Part shown: positions 1 through 7,660 of the stretch, in pieces
How the letters are laid out: each line of letters opens with the position of its first letter
Numbering within the stretch: the stretch's first letter is position 1
Assembly: GCA_030833185.1 (NCBI GenBank)
Contig: JAURHQ010000006.1
Coordinates: forward strand, 1-53,515
Length of the DNA: 53,515 nt
Source: Gammaproteobacteria bacterium
Lineage (GTDB): Bacteria; Pseudomonadota; Gammaproteobacteria; Ga0077536
Reading direction: 5' to 3'
Notes under the pieces: model-generated
Seen by the model: the letters and a program-made list of their open reading frames with translations, nothing else
Database searches by the model: none
What the model was told of the DNA's origin: nothing
Made by a program: the position numbers and the translations under genes

Positions 1-742
1 GCGCGGCATTTATCTGCTGCCCAATCTGTTCACGACCGGCGCGCTGTTCGCCGGCTTCTACGCCATCATCGCGGCGACCAAAGGACACTTCGAGGGAGCG
101 GCCGTGGCGATCCTCGTGGCCATCGTGCTGGACGGTCTCGACGGCCGGATTGCCCGGCTCACCAACACCCAAAGCGATTTCGGCGCCGAGTACGACAGCT
201 TGGCCGACATGGTCTCCTTTGGCGTCGCCCCGGCGCTGCTGGCCTACCAGTGGACCCTGCAGGAAATCGGCAAATTCGGTTTTTTTGTGGCGTTCCTCTA
301 CGCCGCCGGCGCGGCCCTGCGGCTGGCGCGCTTCAACGTGCAGAAAACGGTGCAGGACAAGCGTTTCTTCAAGGGCCTGCCGAGTCCCTCGGCCGCCGCG
401 CTGGTCGCTACCTTCATCTGGTTCGGTGAAACGCAGGGCCTTCACGGCCACGGCGGAACGGTCGCGGCGGTGGTGTTCATCACCTTTGCCGCCGCGCTCA
501 TGATGGTCAGCAATCTGCGCTATTACAGCTTCAAGGATCTGGATCTGCGGGGGCGCATTCCCTTCGTGCTGGTGCTGGGCATGGTGGCTGTGTTCGGGCT
601 GGTGTCGATCGACCCGCCGATCGTGATGATGCTGGGCATGTTGTGCTACGCCGCGTCCGGTGTGGTGCTGACCTTGATCCAGCTGCGAACTACACGACGT
701 GAACGGCGCCGCGCCCGCGCCCAGCACCGCGACGCGGCCTGA
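1..742 (+). CDS. pssA: CDP-diacylglycerol--serine O-phosphatidyltransferase, 5' end outside window
   Basis: Integral membrane enzyme that joins CDP-diacylglycerol and L-serine to form phosphatidylserine, the first committed step to phosphatidylethanolamine. The reading frame is open from base 2 to the TGA at 740-742, so the true start lies upstream of the window. The CDP-alcohol phosphotransferase signature is complete in the translation: DGLDGRIAR, then a Gly eight residues on, then the paired aspartates of EYDSLAD. Several hydrophobic helices follow and the C-terminus is Arg-rich. Its product is the substrate of the phosphatidylserine decarboxylase encoded at 2558-3499 on the other strand, so both steps of PE synthesis lie within 3.5 kb. 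The family is clear; only the N-terminus is missing. Confidence 0.95.
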   Translation, partial: RGIYLLPNLFTTGALFAGFYAIIAATKGHFEGAAVAILVAIVLDGLDGRIARLTNTQSDFGAEYDSLADMVSFGVAPALLAYQWTLQEIGKFGFFVAFLYAAGAALRLARFNVQKTVQDKRFFKGLPSPSAAALVATFIWFGETQGLHGHGGTVAAVVFITFAAALMMVSNLRYYSFKDLDLRGRIPFVLVLGMVAVFGLVSIDPPIVMMLGMLCYAASGVVLTLIQLRTTRRERRRARAQHRDAA

Positions 743-749
743 GTTCCCG

Positions 750-1445
750 ATGCTCGATTCGCGGGCCCGGCAGGCGGCGCTGGCGGCGATGGACATCGTC
801 GAGTGGCTGCCGCGGGCGGCGCAAATCCCGGGCGTCGCTGAAGACGCCCCGTTAGTCGAGACCGCCCCGCCCGCCAGCGCCGGGGCGCTCAACTGGCATG
901 AACTCGAGACCGCCGTCGCCGCCTGCACCCGATGCGCGCTGGCGGCCGGACGCACACAGACCGTCTTTGGGGTGGGCAACCGCGCGGCCGACTGGATGAT
1001 CATCGGCGAGGCCCCGGGGCAGGAAGAAGACCGTCAGGGCGAGCCCTTTGTGGGGCGAGCCGGTCAACTGCTGAACAGCATGCTGGGCGCGCTGGGATTA
1101 GCCCGCGAGCAGATCTTCATTGCGAACATCCTGAAATGCCGCCCGCCGGCGAACCGCGACCCCGAACCCGCCGAAGCCGCCGCCTGCGCCGGCTGGCTCG
1201 CGCGCCAGATTGAACTGGTCGCGCCGCGCCTCATCCTGTGCGTGGGCCGGGTTGCCGCGCAAAACCTGCTGGGCACCCAGACGCCGATCGGCAAACTGCG
1301 GGGCCAGCGGTACAGCTACGGGCCGCGTGAGATCCCGGTCGTGGTCACCTGGCATCCCGCGTACCTGCTGCGCTCGCCCGGTGAAAAGCGCCGGGCCTGG
1401 CAGGATCTGCTGTTCGCCAAACAGGTATTCGGGCAGGGCGCGTGA
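750..1445 (+). CDS. Uracil-DNA glycosylase, family 4 ([4Fe-4S] type)
   Basis: DNA repair enzyme of the thermostable, iron-sulfur UDG family, which removes uracil arising from cytosine deamination. In the 231-residue product, Cys59, Cys62, Cys130 and Cys146 are placed to ligate the [4Fe-4S] cluster. The active-site motif GEAPGQEED is at 86-94 and the second motif HPAYLLR starts at His202. The ATG at 750 is chosen because the N-terminus (MLDSRARQAALAAMDI) then matches the usual family start. An in-frame GTG at 699 would add 17 low-complexity residues and overlap pssA. The gene ends four bases into rimI (GTGA overlap), suggesting translational coupling; this udg-rimI pairing is common in proteobacteria. 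Confidence 0.9.
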   Translation: MLDSRARQAALAAMDIVEWLPRAAQIPGVAEDAPLVETAPPASAGALNWHELETAVAACTRCALAAGRTQTVFGVGNRAADWMIIGEAPGQEEDRQGEPFVGRAGQLLNSMLGALGLAREQIFIANILKCRPPANRDPEPAEAAACAGWLARQIELVAPRLILCVGRVAAQNLLGTQTPIGKLRGQRYSYGPREIPVVVTWHPAYLLRSPGEKRRAWQDLLFAKQVFGQGA

Positions 1446-1924
1446 GCGCGGTGCCGGAGCGGGTCGGCGCGGCCATCCGGCCGATGCGCGAACACGACCT
1501 GTCGCGCATCAGCGAGATTGAAGCCCGCGCCTACGAGTTTCCCTGGTCGCAGGGCATTTTTGCCGATTGCCTGCGGGCCGGGTATTGCTGCTGGACGCTG
1601 GTGGCCGGCGGACAGGTGGCGGGTTACGGCATTCTCAGCGTGGGTGCCGACGAGGCGCATCTGCTGAATTTGTGCATCGACCCCGACTACCGCCGGCGCG
1701 GACTGGCCCGGCGGCTGCTTAACCATCTGCTGCGCCTGGCGCGCGAGCACTACGCCACGATCTGCTTTCTGGAAGTCCGGCCCTCCAACCCGGGCGCCAT
1801 CGCGCTCTATGCCGGCGAAGGCTTTCGGCAGGTCGCGGTCCGCCGCAACTACTACCCGGCGCGCGAGGGACGCGAAGATGCGGTGGTCATGACGCTGCAA
1901 CTCTTGCCGGCCGAGGGCGGTTGA
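1442..1924 (+). CDS. rimI: Ribosomal protein S18-alanine N-acetyltransferase
   Basis: GNAT-fold acetyltransferase that uses acetyl-CoA to acetylate the N-terminal alanine of ribosomal protein S18. The 160-residue length is normal. The acetyl-CoA loop (YRRRGLARRLL) lies about residues 79-89. The Rim-type pattern of a LLNLCIDPDYR strand before it and LEVRPSNPGAIALYAGEGF after it is present. The start is a GTG overlapping the stop of the glycosylase gene. RimI is a better fit than a generic GNAT because of this C-terminal signature and the gene context. Confidence 0.9.
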   Translation: MSAVPERVGAAIRPMREHDLSRISEIEARAYEFPWSQGIFADCLRAGYCCWTLVAGGQVAGYGILSVGADEAHLLNLCIDPDYRRRGLARRLLNHLLRLAREHYATICFLEVRPSNPGAIALYAGEGFRQVAVRRNYYPAREGREDAVVMTLQLLPAEGG

Positions 1925-2000
1925 ATCACCTGCGGGTCTGGGCTAGCCTCTGGCCACTTCCCGTTCCACCTGCAACGCTTATTCCGGGGTCCGTCTCGTT

Positions 2001-2561
2001 ATGTATATCCGTTTCCGTCCGCTCGTCACCGCGCTGGCCAGCGCCCTTTTTCTCGCCGCTACCGGCCCTGCGCTGGCGGTTGACCGCGTGGCCTTCGAGT
2101 TCGGCACCACCGACGACGACCGGGCCGATGCCGACCGCTACGGCGCCACGCTGGCCTGGAACCTCGGCGGCGAATGGATGAAGCTCGGGCAGTGGGGCCT
2201 GCACACCTATGTCGAAGCCGGCATCAACGTGTGGGACGGCGAAAAAGGCAGCACCGGCAACGACACCCTGGTCGACGGCCACGTCACCCCGGTGTTTCGT
2301 CTGCAGCGCGACCTCGGCACCAGCCTGCCGCTGTTTGTGGAAGCGGGCGTCGGCCTGCATGGCTATTCCGAAACCAAAATCGACGGGCGCGATTTTGATA
2401 TTCCCTTCGCCTTCGGCAGCCACATTGGCGCCGGTCTGCGCTTCGGCCCGGGCGGCGAGTTCGAAGCCATTTACCGCTATCAGCACCAGTCGAATGCGGG
2501 CCTCGGCGACGACAACCCGGGCGTGAACTTCCATCTCTTCACGCTGGGCTACCACTTCTAG
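2001..2561 (+). CDS. pagL: PagL-like lipid A 3-O-deacylase / acyloxyacyl hydrolase family
   Basis: Predicted outer-membrane beta-barrel hydrolase that removes the 3-O-linked acyl chain of lipid A, a known outer-membrane remodelling activity of the family. The 186-residue product starts with a cleavable signal peptide ending near ALA at 24-26 and finishes with an aromatic beta-signal (TLGYHF). The catalytic His-x-Ser is visible as His162 and Ser164 in YQHQSNAG. At the place expected for the third triad residue (Glu in Pseudomonas PagL, 12 residues after the Ser) I read Asn176, so activity should not be assumed. The gene converges on psd and the two stop codons interlock in the tetranucleotide ctag (2558-2561). 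Confidence 0.8.
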   Translation: MYIRFRPLVTALASALFLAATGPALAVDRVAFEFGTTDDDRADADRYGATLAWNLGGEWMKLGQWGLHTYVEAGINVWDGEKGSTGNDTLVDGHVTPVFRLQRDLGTSLPLFVEAGVGLHGYSETKIDGRDFDIPFAFGSHIGAGLRFGPGGEFEAIYRYQHQSNAGLGDDNPGVNFHLFTLGYHF

Positions 2562-3499
2562 TCCATACCTGACGCGCCGCGCCCTGCGGGGGGCGGCAAG
2601 TCCCCGACCTCCAGCAGGCGCAGCAGCGCCTGCCCCATCCTGACGATTTCTCCGCTTCCAATCCCCGCTGCCAGCGCCATGCCTGGCGGCACCAGCACGA
2701 TGATGGTCGAGCCATGCTCGAACCAGCCCATTTCCTCGCCTTTGCGCGCCGTTGCGTTGCAGGCGATGCGCGTGGGACCCCGATAGCCGAGGTGCAGCAG
2801 CAGATTCAGCGCATGCAGGCGAATGCTCGCCACCATCACCGCCGCCACCGGCACCAGCGCGAAGGTCTGCCCGGTGGCATTCAGCCGACAGCGCAGCACC
2901 GCGCGTTCGTTGCGGCAGAACAATCGCTCGATGCGTTTGACCGCAATGGGGTTTACGTTCCAGGTGTCGCCGCTGTGATACAGCACCTCTTCCAGCCGCA
3001 GGTCGTGCGGCGCGTGAAAGCGGTGATACATCACCGAGGTCAGCCGCAGCGTGAGGTAGGTGCCGCCGGTGAGGCTCGCGCAGAGCGCCGGATCGAGCAG
3101 CAAATCGGCCAGCGCATAGGGCATGCCCTTGGCCTGCAATAACTGGCCATCCTCAATGCGGCCCAGCGCGCCGACTATCGCGTCGCACGGGCTGCAGAGC
3201 ACGGCGGGGTCGGGGTCGACCGGACGCGCGCCGGGCTTCAAGCGCCGGGTAAAAAGGGCGTGCAGGCTGCGGTAGTCGCCGGGTGCGGCCTCGTCGAGAT
3301 TCAGGTCGCTGAAGGTCCGCCACACCGCCAGCGCCAGCCGCACAAACAGTGGATTTTCAATCTTGCTGAGCCGACCCATGGTGCGCGTCACCCACAGCCG
3401 CGGGATCCGGTTGGTGAGCAGGAAGTTGAGATCTTCCTGCGCGCCCAGGCGCCCGAGGGATCGACGAATTTTCATCAAACCATCCAATACTGCCGTCAT
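2558..3499 (-). CDS. psd: Phosphatidylserine decarboxylase proenzyme
   Basis: Membrane-associated pyruvoyl enzyme converting phosphatidylserine to phosphatidylethanolamine. It self-cleaves at a Gly-Ser bond to make alpha and beta chains. The 313-residue product has the self-processing triad Asp106 (PCDA), His162 (YHRFH) and Ser264. The cleavage site reads His-Gly-Ser-Thr (262-265) rather than the more common LGST. The ATG at 3499 gives a normal N-terminus; an upstream extension in the same frame would run into the divergent aminotransferase gene and is rejected. Only 20 bp separate this start from that of the divergent gene. It works directly after PssA at the left edge of the window. Confidence 0.93.
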   Translation of the reverse strand: MTAVLDGLMKIRRSLGRLGAQEDLNFLLTNRIPRLWVTRTMGRLSKIENPLFVRLALAVWRTFSDLNLDEAAPGDYRSLHALFTRRLKPGARPVDPDPAVLCSPCDAIVGALGRIEDGQLLQAKGMPYALADLLLDPALCASLTGGTYLTLRLTSVMYHRFHAPHDLRLEEVLYHSGDTWNVNPIAVKRIERLFCRNERAVLRCRLNATGQTFALVPVAAVMVASIRLHALNLLLHLGYRGPTRIACNATARKGEEMGWFEHGSTIIVLVPPGMALAAGIGSGEIVRMGQALLRLLEVGDLPPPAGRGASGMD

Positions 3500-3519
3500 A
3501 TCTACCTCGGAACCATGAT

Positions 3520-5238
3520 GTGAGCGACTCCCCGACCCTGCTGGCCACAGGAGGCGTGCTGCTCGCAGCCCTGCTGTTGCCCCGCCTGCTTGAGCGCCTG
3601 AAACTCTCGCGCGCCAAACACCGTTCGCTGGCCGGTCACGCCAGAATGGCCAAGCGCATCGCCGGCCTGCTGCCGTTTTACGAGTACGACGAGGCGCAGA
3701 TCTTCCGCGTCGACGACGCACCGCCCGAGGTCGAGGCGAAACGACGCGGCGCCTTCCAGCGGCTGGCCGCCCGCTGTGCCGAGCGCTACGCCAAGGGCCT
3801 CGCGCTGAGCCGCGAAGCGGGTCCGCTCCTGTCGGACCTGCAGTTCACGGCGGCCTACCGCGTGCCCTTTCAGTTCAGCCGCTATGTGCGGCGACACCTG
3901 CCGTCCGCGCCCTTTGCCACCGCCACCCGCGGCAATCGGCTGATCGACGCCGACGGCAACGAACTGATCGACCTCACGGGTTCCTACGGCGTCAACGTGC
4001 TGGGCAATGAGTTCTATAAAACCGCTATCGATGCCGGCGTGGCCGAAGCCCGTGAATTGGGTGCGGTCCTCGGCTACTACCATCCGCTGGTCATTGCCAA
4101 CGCGCGGCGGATTGCGCGAATCGCCGGGCTGGATGAAGTGTCTTTCCACATGTCCGGCACCGAAGCCGTCATGCAGGCGGTGCGTCTGGCGCGGTACCAC
4201 ACGGGCAAAACCCATCTGGTGCGGTTTTGCGGTGCCTATCACGGCTGGTGGGGCGATGTGCAGCCCGGTCCCGGCAATCCGGTGCCGGCCGACCGTACCT
4301 ACACGCTGAAAGACATGGACGAGCGCAGCCTCGGCGTGCTCCGCAGCCGCAAGGACATTGCCTGCGTGCTGGTCAATCCGCTGCAGGCCCTGCATCCCAA
4401 CAGCCCGGCGCCGGGAGATTCCTCGCTGGTGGCGGCGGGCCGCCGCGCCGGCTTTGACCGCGCGGCCTACACCGACTGGCTGCACCGCTTGCGCGAGGTC
4501 TGCACGGCGCGCGGCATCCCGCTCATTTTTGATGAAGTGTTTGTGGGCTTTCGTCTCGCACCTGGCGGTGCCCAGGCCTATTTCGGCGTGCAGGCCGACA
4601 TGGTGACCTACGGCAAGACGCTGGGCGGCGGATTGCCGGTCGGGGTGCTGGTGGGCAAGGCGGAACTGATGCGGCGCTTCCGCGAGGAGCGGCCAGCAGA
4701 TCTGTGCTTTGCGCGCGGCACGTTCAACTCGCATCCCTATGTGATGGGGGCGATGGATGCTTTTCTGACGCATCTTGAGCTGCCCGCCACCCGCGCGCTC
4801 TATGCCGGACTCGACCGCTGCTGGGACGCGCGCGCCGGCCGTCTGAACGAGCAGCTGACAGCGGCCGGGCTGCCGGTCCGCGTCGCCCATCTCAGCACCA
4901 TCTGGACGGTGCTCTACACCACGCCCTCGCGCTACAACTGGCTGTTCCAACAATACCTCCGGCGCGAAGGCCTGGCCTTGAGCTGGGTGGGGAGCGGGCG
5001 GATGGTGTTTAGTCTGGATTTCACCGACGCCGATTTTGACGAGGTCAGCCAACGCTTCCTGCGCGCCGCGCGCCTGATGCAGGAAGATGGCTGGTGGTGG
5101 GTGCCGGCATCCGCCAGCAACGCGCGCATTGGCCGTCAGCTACTGCGCGAGGTGCTGGCTGCCCGGTTTGGCCGCGAGGCTAAGCCTGCGGCCGGGGCCG
5201 GTCTCAGTGCGCCGTTTTCTCCGCCATCGGGTCGATGA
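3520..5238 (+). CDS. Membrane-anchored class III PLP-dependent aminotransferase
   Basis: Fold-type I PLP enzyme of the class III group, closest in pattern to glutamate-1-semialdehyde aminomutase-like proteins, but 572 residues long instead of about 430. The extra N-terminus holds one hydrophobic helix (about 8-21) and a basic, helical linker to about 120. Core motifs are intact: SGTEAV (212-217), AYHGWWG (239-245), FDEV with Asp338, and the Schiff-base lysine Lys366 in YGKTLGGG. The start is a GTG at 3520; the preceding ATGATG runs straight into a stop. It diverges from psd with only 20 bp between starts, and its 3' end overlaps the next gene tail-to-tail by 35 bp. The substrate is unknown. 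Placement beside phospholipid genes suggests a lipid or headgroup amine, which is inference. Confidence 0.8.
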   Translation: MSDSPTLLATGGVLLAALLLPRLLERLKLSRAKHRSLAGHARMAKRIAGLLPFYEYDEAQIFRVDDAPPEVEAKRRGAFQRLAARCAERYAKGLALSREAGPLLSDLQFTAAYRVPFQFSRYVRRHLPSAPFATATRGNRLIDADGNELIDLTGSYGVNVLGNEFYKTAIDAGVAEARELGAVLGYYHPLVIANARRIARIAGLDEVSFHMSGTEAVMQAVRLARYHTGKTHLVRFCGAYHGWWGDVQPGPGNPVPADRTYTLKDMDERSLGVLRSRKDIACVLVNPLQALHPNSPAPGDSSLVAAGRRAGFDRAAYTDWLHRLREVCTARGIPLIFDEVFVGFRLAPGGAQAYFGVQADMVTYGKTLGGGLPVGVLVGKAELMRRFREERPADLCFARGTFNSHPYVMGAMDAFLTHLELPATRALYAGLDRCWDARAGRLNEQLTAAGLPVRVAHLSTIWTVLYTTPSRYNWLFQQYLRREGLALSWVGSGRMVFSLDFTDADFDEVSQRFLRAARLMQEDGWWWVPASASNARIGRQLLREVLAARFGREAKPAAGAGLSAPFSPPSGR

Positions 5239-5812
5239 GCTCGCCTTTCAGCAGGTAGAGCGGGGCGCGCCAGTACAGCATCACGTCATGGAAGGGGTCG
5301 GTGAGGATCTTGGTAAACCACACGCAGCCGGTCTGTACGTCCTTGATCAGGAACAGATGCAGCGTGCGGAAGAACACGCCACCTACGCCCAGCACCAGCC
5401 ACATCCAGCCCATGTGCTGAATAAACTGGTCGCGATTGGCGTGTGCCTCGAAGGCCCCGAAGCAGGTCGGGTCAAACAACAGGACCAAGGGGGCGGCGCC
5501 CCAGATGGCCAGCAGCACGACCTTGCGCTGCAGGTTGTAGCCCACTTTGATTGCTTCCTTGTATTCGTGGGTCGCCTGATTCACTTCGTCGTAACCTTTG
5601 GGCTCGAAGAAGAAATGGCCGGCCTGTCGGCTGACCATCGCCACCAGCCAGCCGACCAGCGCGGCGCCAACGGGATCGCTGAACAACATGGCGTAGGCGG
5701 TCAGGAAGCTGAGCGCGCTAAACAAATGCAGCGCCTGGTTGATGCGGCTGTGGTGGTAGTAGCGGTGGTCGTCCCAGCGCTGGGTGCGCAGCGCCTCCAG
5801 AAAAGAATGCAT
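5204..5812 (-). CDS. Multi-pass membrane protein, Mpo1/DUF962-like
   Basis: A 202-residue membrane protein with about four hydrophobic segments and many histidines. The first 75 residues follow the Mpo1/DUF962 pattern: a His pair (YYHHSRIN), His at 29, then a helix ending in a Gln-x-Gly-His...Glu motif (RQAGHFFFEP). Mpo1 of yeast is an iron-dependent dioxygenase that alpha-oxidises 2-hydroxy fatty acids. Whether this protein shares that chemistry is inference from motif resemblance only, and the C-terminal half is not typical of the family. The ATG at 5812 has a modest AAGG ribosome site upstream. It converges on the class III aminotransferase with a 35-bp overlap. No specific gene name is justified. 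Confidence 0.65.
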   Translation of the reverse strand: MHSFLEALRTQRWDDHRYYHHSRINQALHLFSALSFLTAYAMLFSDPVGAALVGWLVAMVSRQAGHFFFEPKGYDEVNQATHEYKEAIKVGYNLQRKVVLLAIWGAAPLVLLFDPTCFGAFEAHANRDQFIQHMGWMWLVLGVGGVFFRTLHLFLIKDVQTGCVWFTKILTDPFHDVMLYWRAPLYLLKGELIDPMAEKTAH

Positions 5813-5963
5813 AGCGAAGCCTTTTAATTAGGGCGGAAGACAACGATTCTATGGCCCTTGTTGACAGCGATATGACAGGCCCGGGTCGCCGCACCGGCGG
5901 ATTCGGGCCGCTGCCGCTTTCCGGCCCCACCCAGACGGGCCGCTACCGTCGAGGACTCGCGCC

Positions 5964-6854
5964 ATGAAATTCCCCACCATCGAAGACACGGTCGGCAATA
6001 CGCCGCTGGTGCGTCTGCAGCGGCTGGGCCGCAAGACCAGCTGCACGCTGCTCGCGAAGATGGAAAGCCATAACCCGGCGGGTTCGGTCAAGGACCGGCC
6101 GGCCCGCAGCATGATCCTGCGCGCCGAGGAACGGGGCGAAATCAAACCGGGCGATACGCTGATCGAACCAACCAGCGGCAATACCGGCATCGCGCTGGCG
6201 ATGGTAGCGGCGATGCGCGGCTACCGGATGGTGCTCATCATGCCGGAGAACATGAGCGTGGAACGCCGGGCGGTGATGAAGGCCTATGGCGCGGAGTTGA
6301 TCCTGGTGCCGCAGTCGGGCGGCATGGAGGCTGCGATCGATCTGGCGCGCTGCATGGAAGCCGATGGCGAAGGCAAGGTGCTGGATCAGTTCTCCAACCC
6401 CGATAACCCGCGCGCGCATTACGAAGGGACCGGCCCCGAGCTCTGGCGCGACACCCGCGGGGAAATCACGCATTTCGTGAGCGCCATGGGCACCACCGGG
6501 ACCATCATGGGTACCGGCAAATACCTCAAGGAAAAAAATCCGGCGGTGCAGATCATCGGCGTGCAGCCGGGCAGCGGCGCGTCGATTCCCGGGATCCGGC
6601 GCTGGGAGGCGCCCTACGTGCCCAAAATCTACGACAAGGCGCGGGTCGACCAGTTGCTGGAAGTCTCGCAGGACGAAGCCGAAGACATGGCGCGGCGTCT
6701 CGGCCGCGAAGAAGGGATTTTCTGCGGTATTTCCGCCGGCGGCGCGATGGCGGTGGCCTTGCGGGTGGCGCAGGAGCTTGAGCGCGCTACCATCGTCACC
6801 ATCATCTGCGACCGCGGCGATCGCTATCTTTCCACCAACGTCTTTCCGGGTTGA
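5964..6854 (+). CDS. cysM: Cysteine synthase B (O-acetylserine sulfhydrylase)
   Basis: PLP enzyme that makes L-cysteine from O-acetylserine and sulfide or thiosulfate. The 296-residue product has the Schiff-base lysine at Lys43 (NPAGSVKDRPA), the substrate loop TSGNTG at 70-75, and the glycine-rich phosphate loop GTTGT. The short form, the arginine-rich VERRAVMKAYGAE region and the C-terminal CDRGDRYLSTNVF favour CysM over CysK. The upstream 151 bp contains an exact TTGACA at 5861-5866 but no -10 at a normal distance, so no promoter is called. The stop overlaps by one base the region preceding the exonuclease start, so the two genes are probably cotranscribed. Confidence 0.9.
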   Translation: MKFPTIEDTVGNTPLVRLQRLGRKTSCTLLAKMESHNPAGSVKDRPARSMILRAEERGEIKPGDTLIEPTSGNTGIALAMVAAMRGYRMVLIMPENMSVERRAVMKAYGAELILVPQSGGMEAAIDLARCMEADGEGKVLDQFSNPDNPRAHYEGTGPELWRDTRGEITHFVSAMGTTGTIMGTGKYLKEKNPAVQIIGVQPGSGASIPGIRRWEAPYVPKIYDKARVDQLLEVSQDEAEDMARRLGREEGIFCGISAGGAMAVALRVAQELERATIVTIICDRGDRYLSTNVFPG

Positions 6855-6859
6855 GCCGC

Positions 6860-7660
6860 ATGCTGAACAACGTCTTTGTGTTTGATATCGAAACCGTGCC
6901 CGACGTGGATGCGGCGCGCCGCCTGTGGGATCTGACCAATCTCTCGGACGAAAACGTGGCCAAGGTGATGGCCGCCAAGCGACAGCAGGAAACCGACGGC
7001 GCCAGCGATTTTCTCCGCCATCACCTGCAGCGCATCGTTGCGATTTCGGCGGTATTTCTGAAAGACGACCGGCTGAGCGTGTGGTCGCTGGGCGAAGAGT
7101 CTTCCAGCGAAGCCGAACTCATCGCGCGCTTTTTTGAAGGCGTCGAGCGCTACTCGCCGACGCTGGTGTCGTGGAACGGCGGCGGCTTCGACCTGCCGGT
7201 GCTGCACTATCGCGCCCTGTTGCACGGGGTAGCGGCGCCGCGCTACTGGGAGACCGGCAACGACGACGCCAGCTTCCGCTACAACAACTACCTCAGCCGC
7301 TATCACTGGCGGCACATCGATCTGATGGACGTGCTGTCCGGCTATCAGCCGCGTGCGACGGCGCCGCTGCACGATATTGCGACGCTGCTGGGTTTCCCGG
7401 GCAAGCTCGGGATGAGCGGCAAAGAGGTCTGGCCGCGTTTTCTGGCCGGCGGGCTGGCCGACATCCGGCAGTACTGCGAAACCGACGTGCTCAACACCTG
7501 GCTGGTGTATCTGCACTTCGAGCGCATGCGGGGCAATCTGCTGTCGGCCCAATACGCCATCGAGATCGCCCGGGTGCGCAGCCTGCTGGCGGAATCCGGT
7601 AAGGCCCATCTTCTGGAGTTTCTGGCGGCATGGCCCGATTCCGTCGCGACGCCCGCGTAA
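6860..7660 (+). CDS. 3'-5' exonuclease, PolB-proofreading-like (DEDD superfamily)
   Basis: Predicted nuclease of the DnaQ-like superfamily related to the proofreading domain of B-family polymerases. In the 266-residue product the Exo I motif is FDIET (Asp9, Glu11), Exo II is the NGGGFDLPVL block, and Exo III is the CETDVLNTW block near residue 212. These carry the four metal-binding acidic residues. The ATG at 6860 is used; an in-frame TTG at 6851 overlaps the cysM stop and is less likely. The 3' end overlaps rlmD by 31 bp, indicating tight coupling. The substrate in vivo is not established for this family. Confidence 0.82.
   Translation: MLNNVFVFDIETVPDVDAARRLWDLTNLSDENVAKVMAAKRQQETDGASDFLRHHLQRIVAISAVFLKDDRLSVWSLGEESSSEAELIARFFEGVERYSPTLVSWNGGGFDLPVLHYRALLHGVAAPRYWETGNDDASFRYNNYLSRYHWRHIDLMDVLSGYQPRATAPLHDIATLLGFPGKLGMSGKEVWPRFLAGGLADIRQYCETDVLNTWLVYLHFERMRGNLLSAQYAIEIARVRSLLAESGKAHLLEFLAAWPDSVATPA

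Noticed and set aside
2558-3499. The His-Gly-Ser-Thr processing site of Psd as a broken site.
   Set aside because: The Gly-Ser bond and the Asp-His-Ser triad are present, and the residue before Gly varies in the family; processing should still occur.
3502-5052. A 516-codon minus-strand open frame opposite the class III aminotransferase.
   Set aside because: No recognisable domain; the plus-strand protein has a complete PLP site. Same reasoning applies to minus-strand frames at 7345-8934 and 43480-45054.
5861-5889. TTGACA upstream of cysM as a promoter.
   Set aside because: No -10-like hexamer lies 15-19 bp downstream; TATGAC at 5871 is only four bases away.
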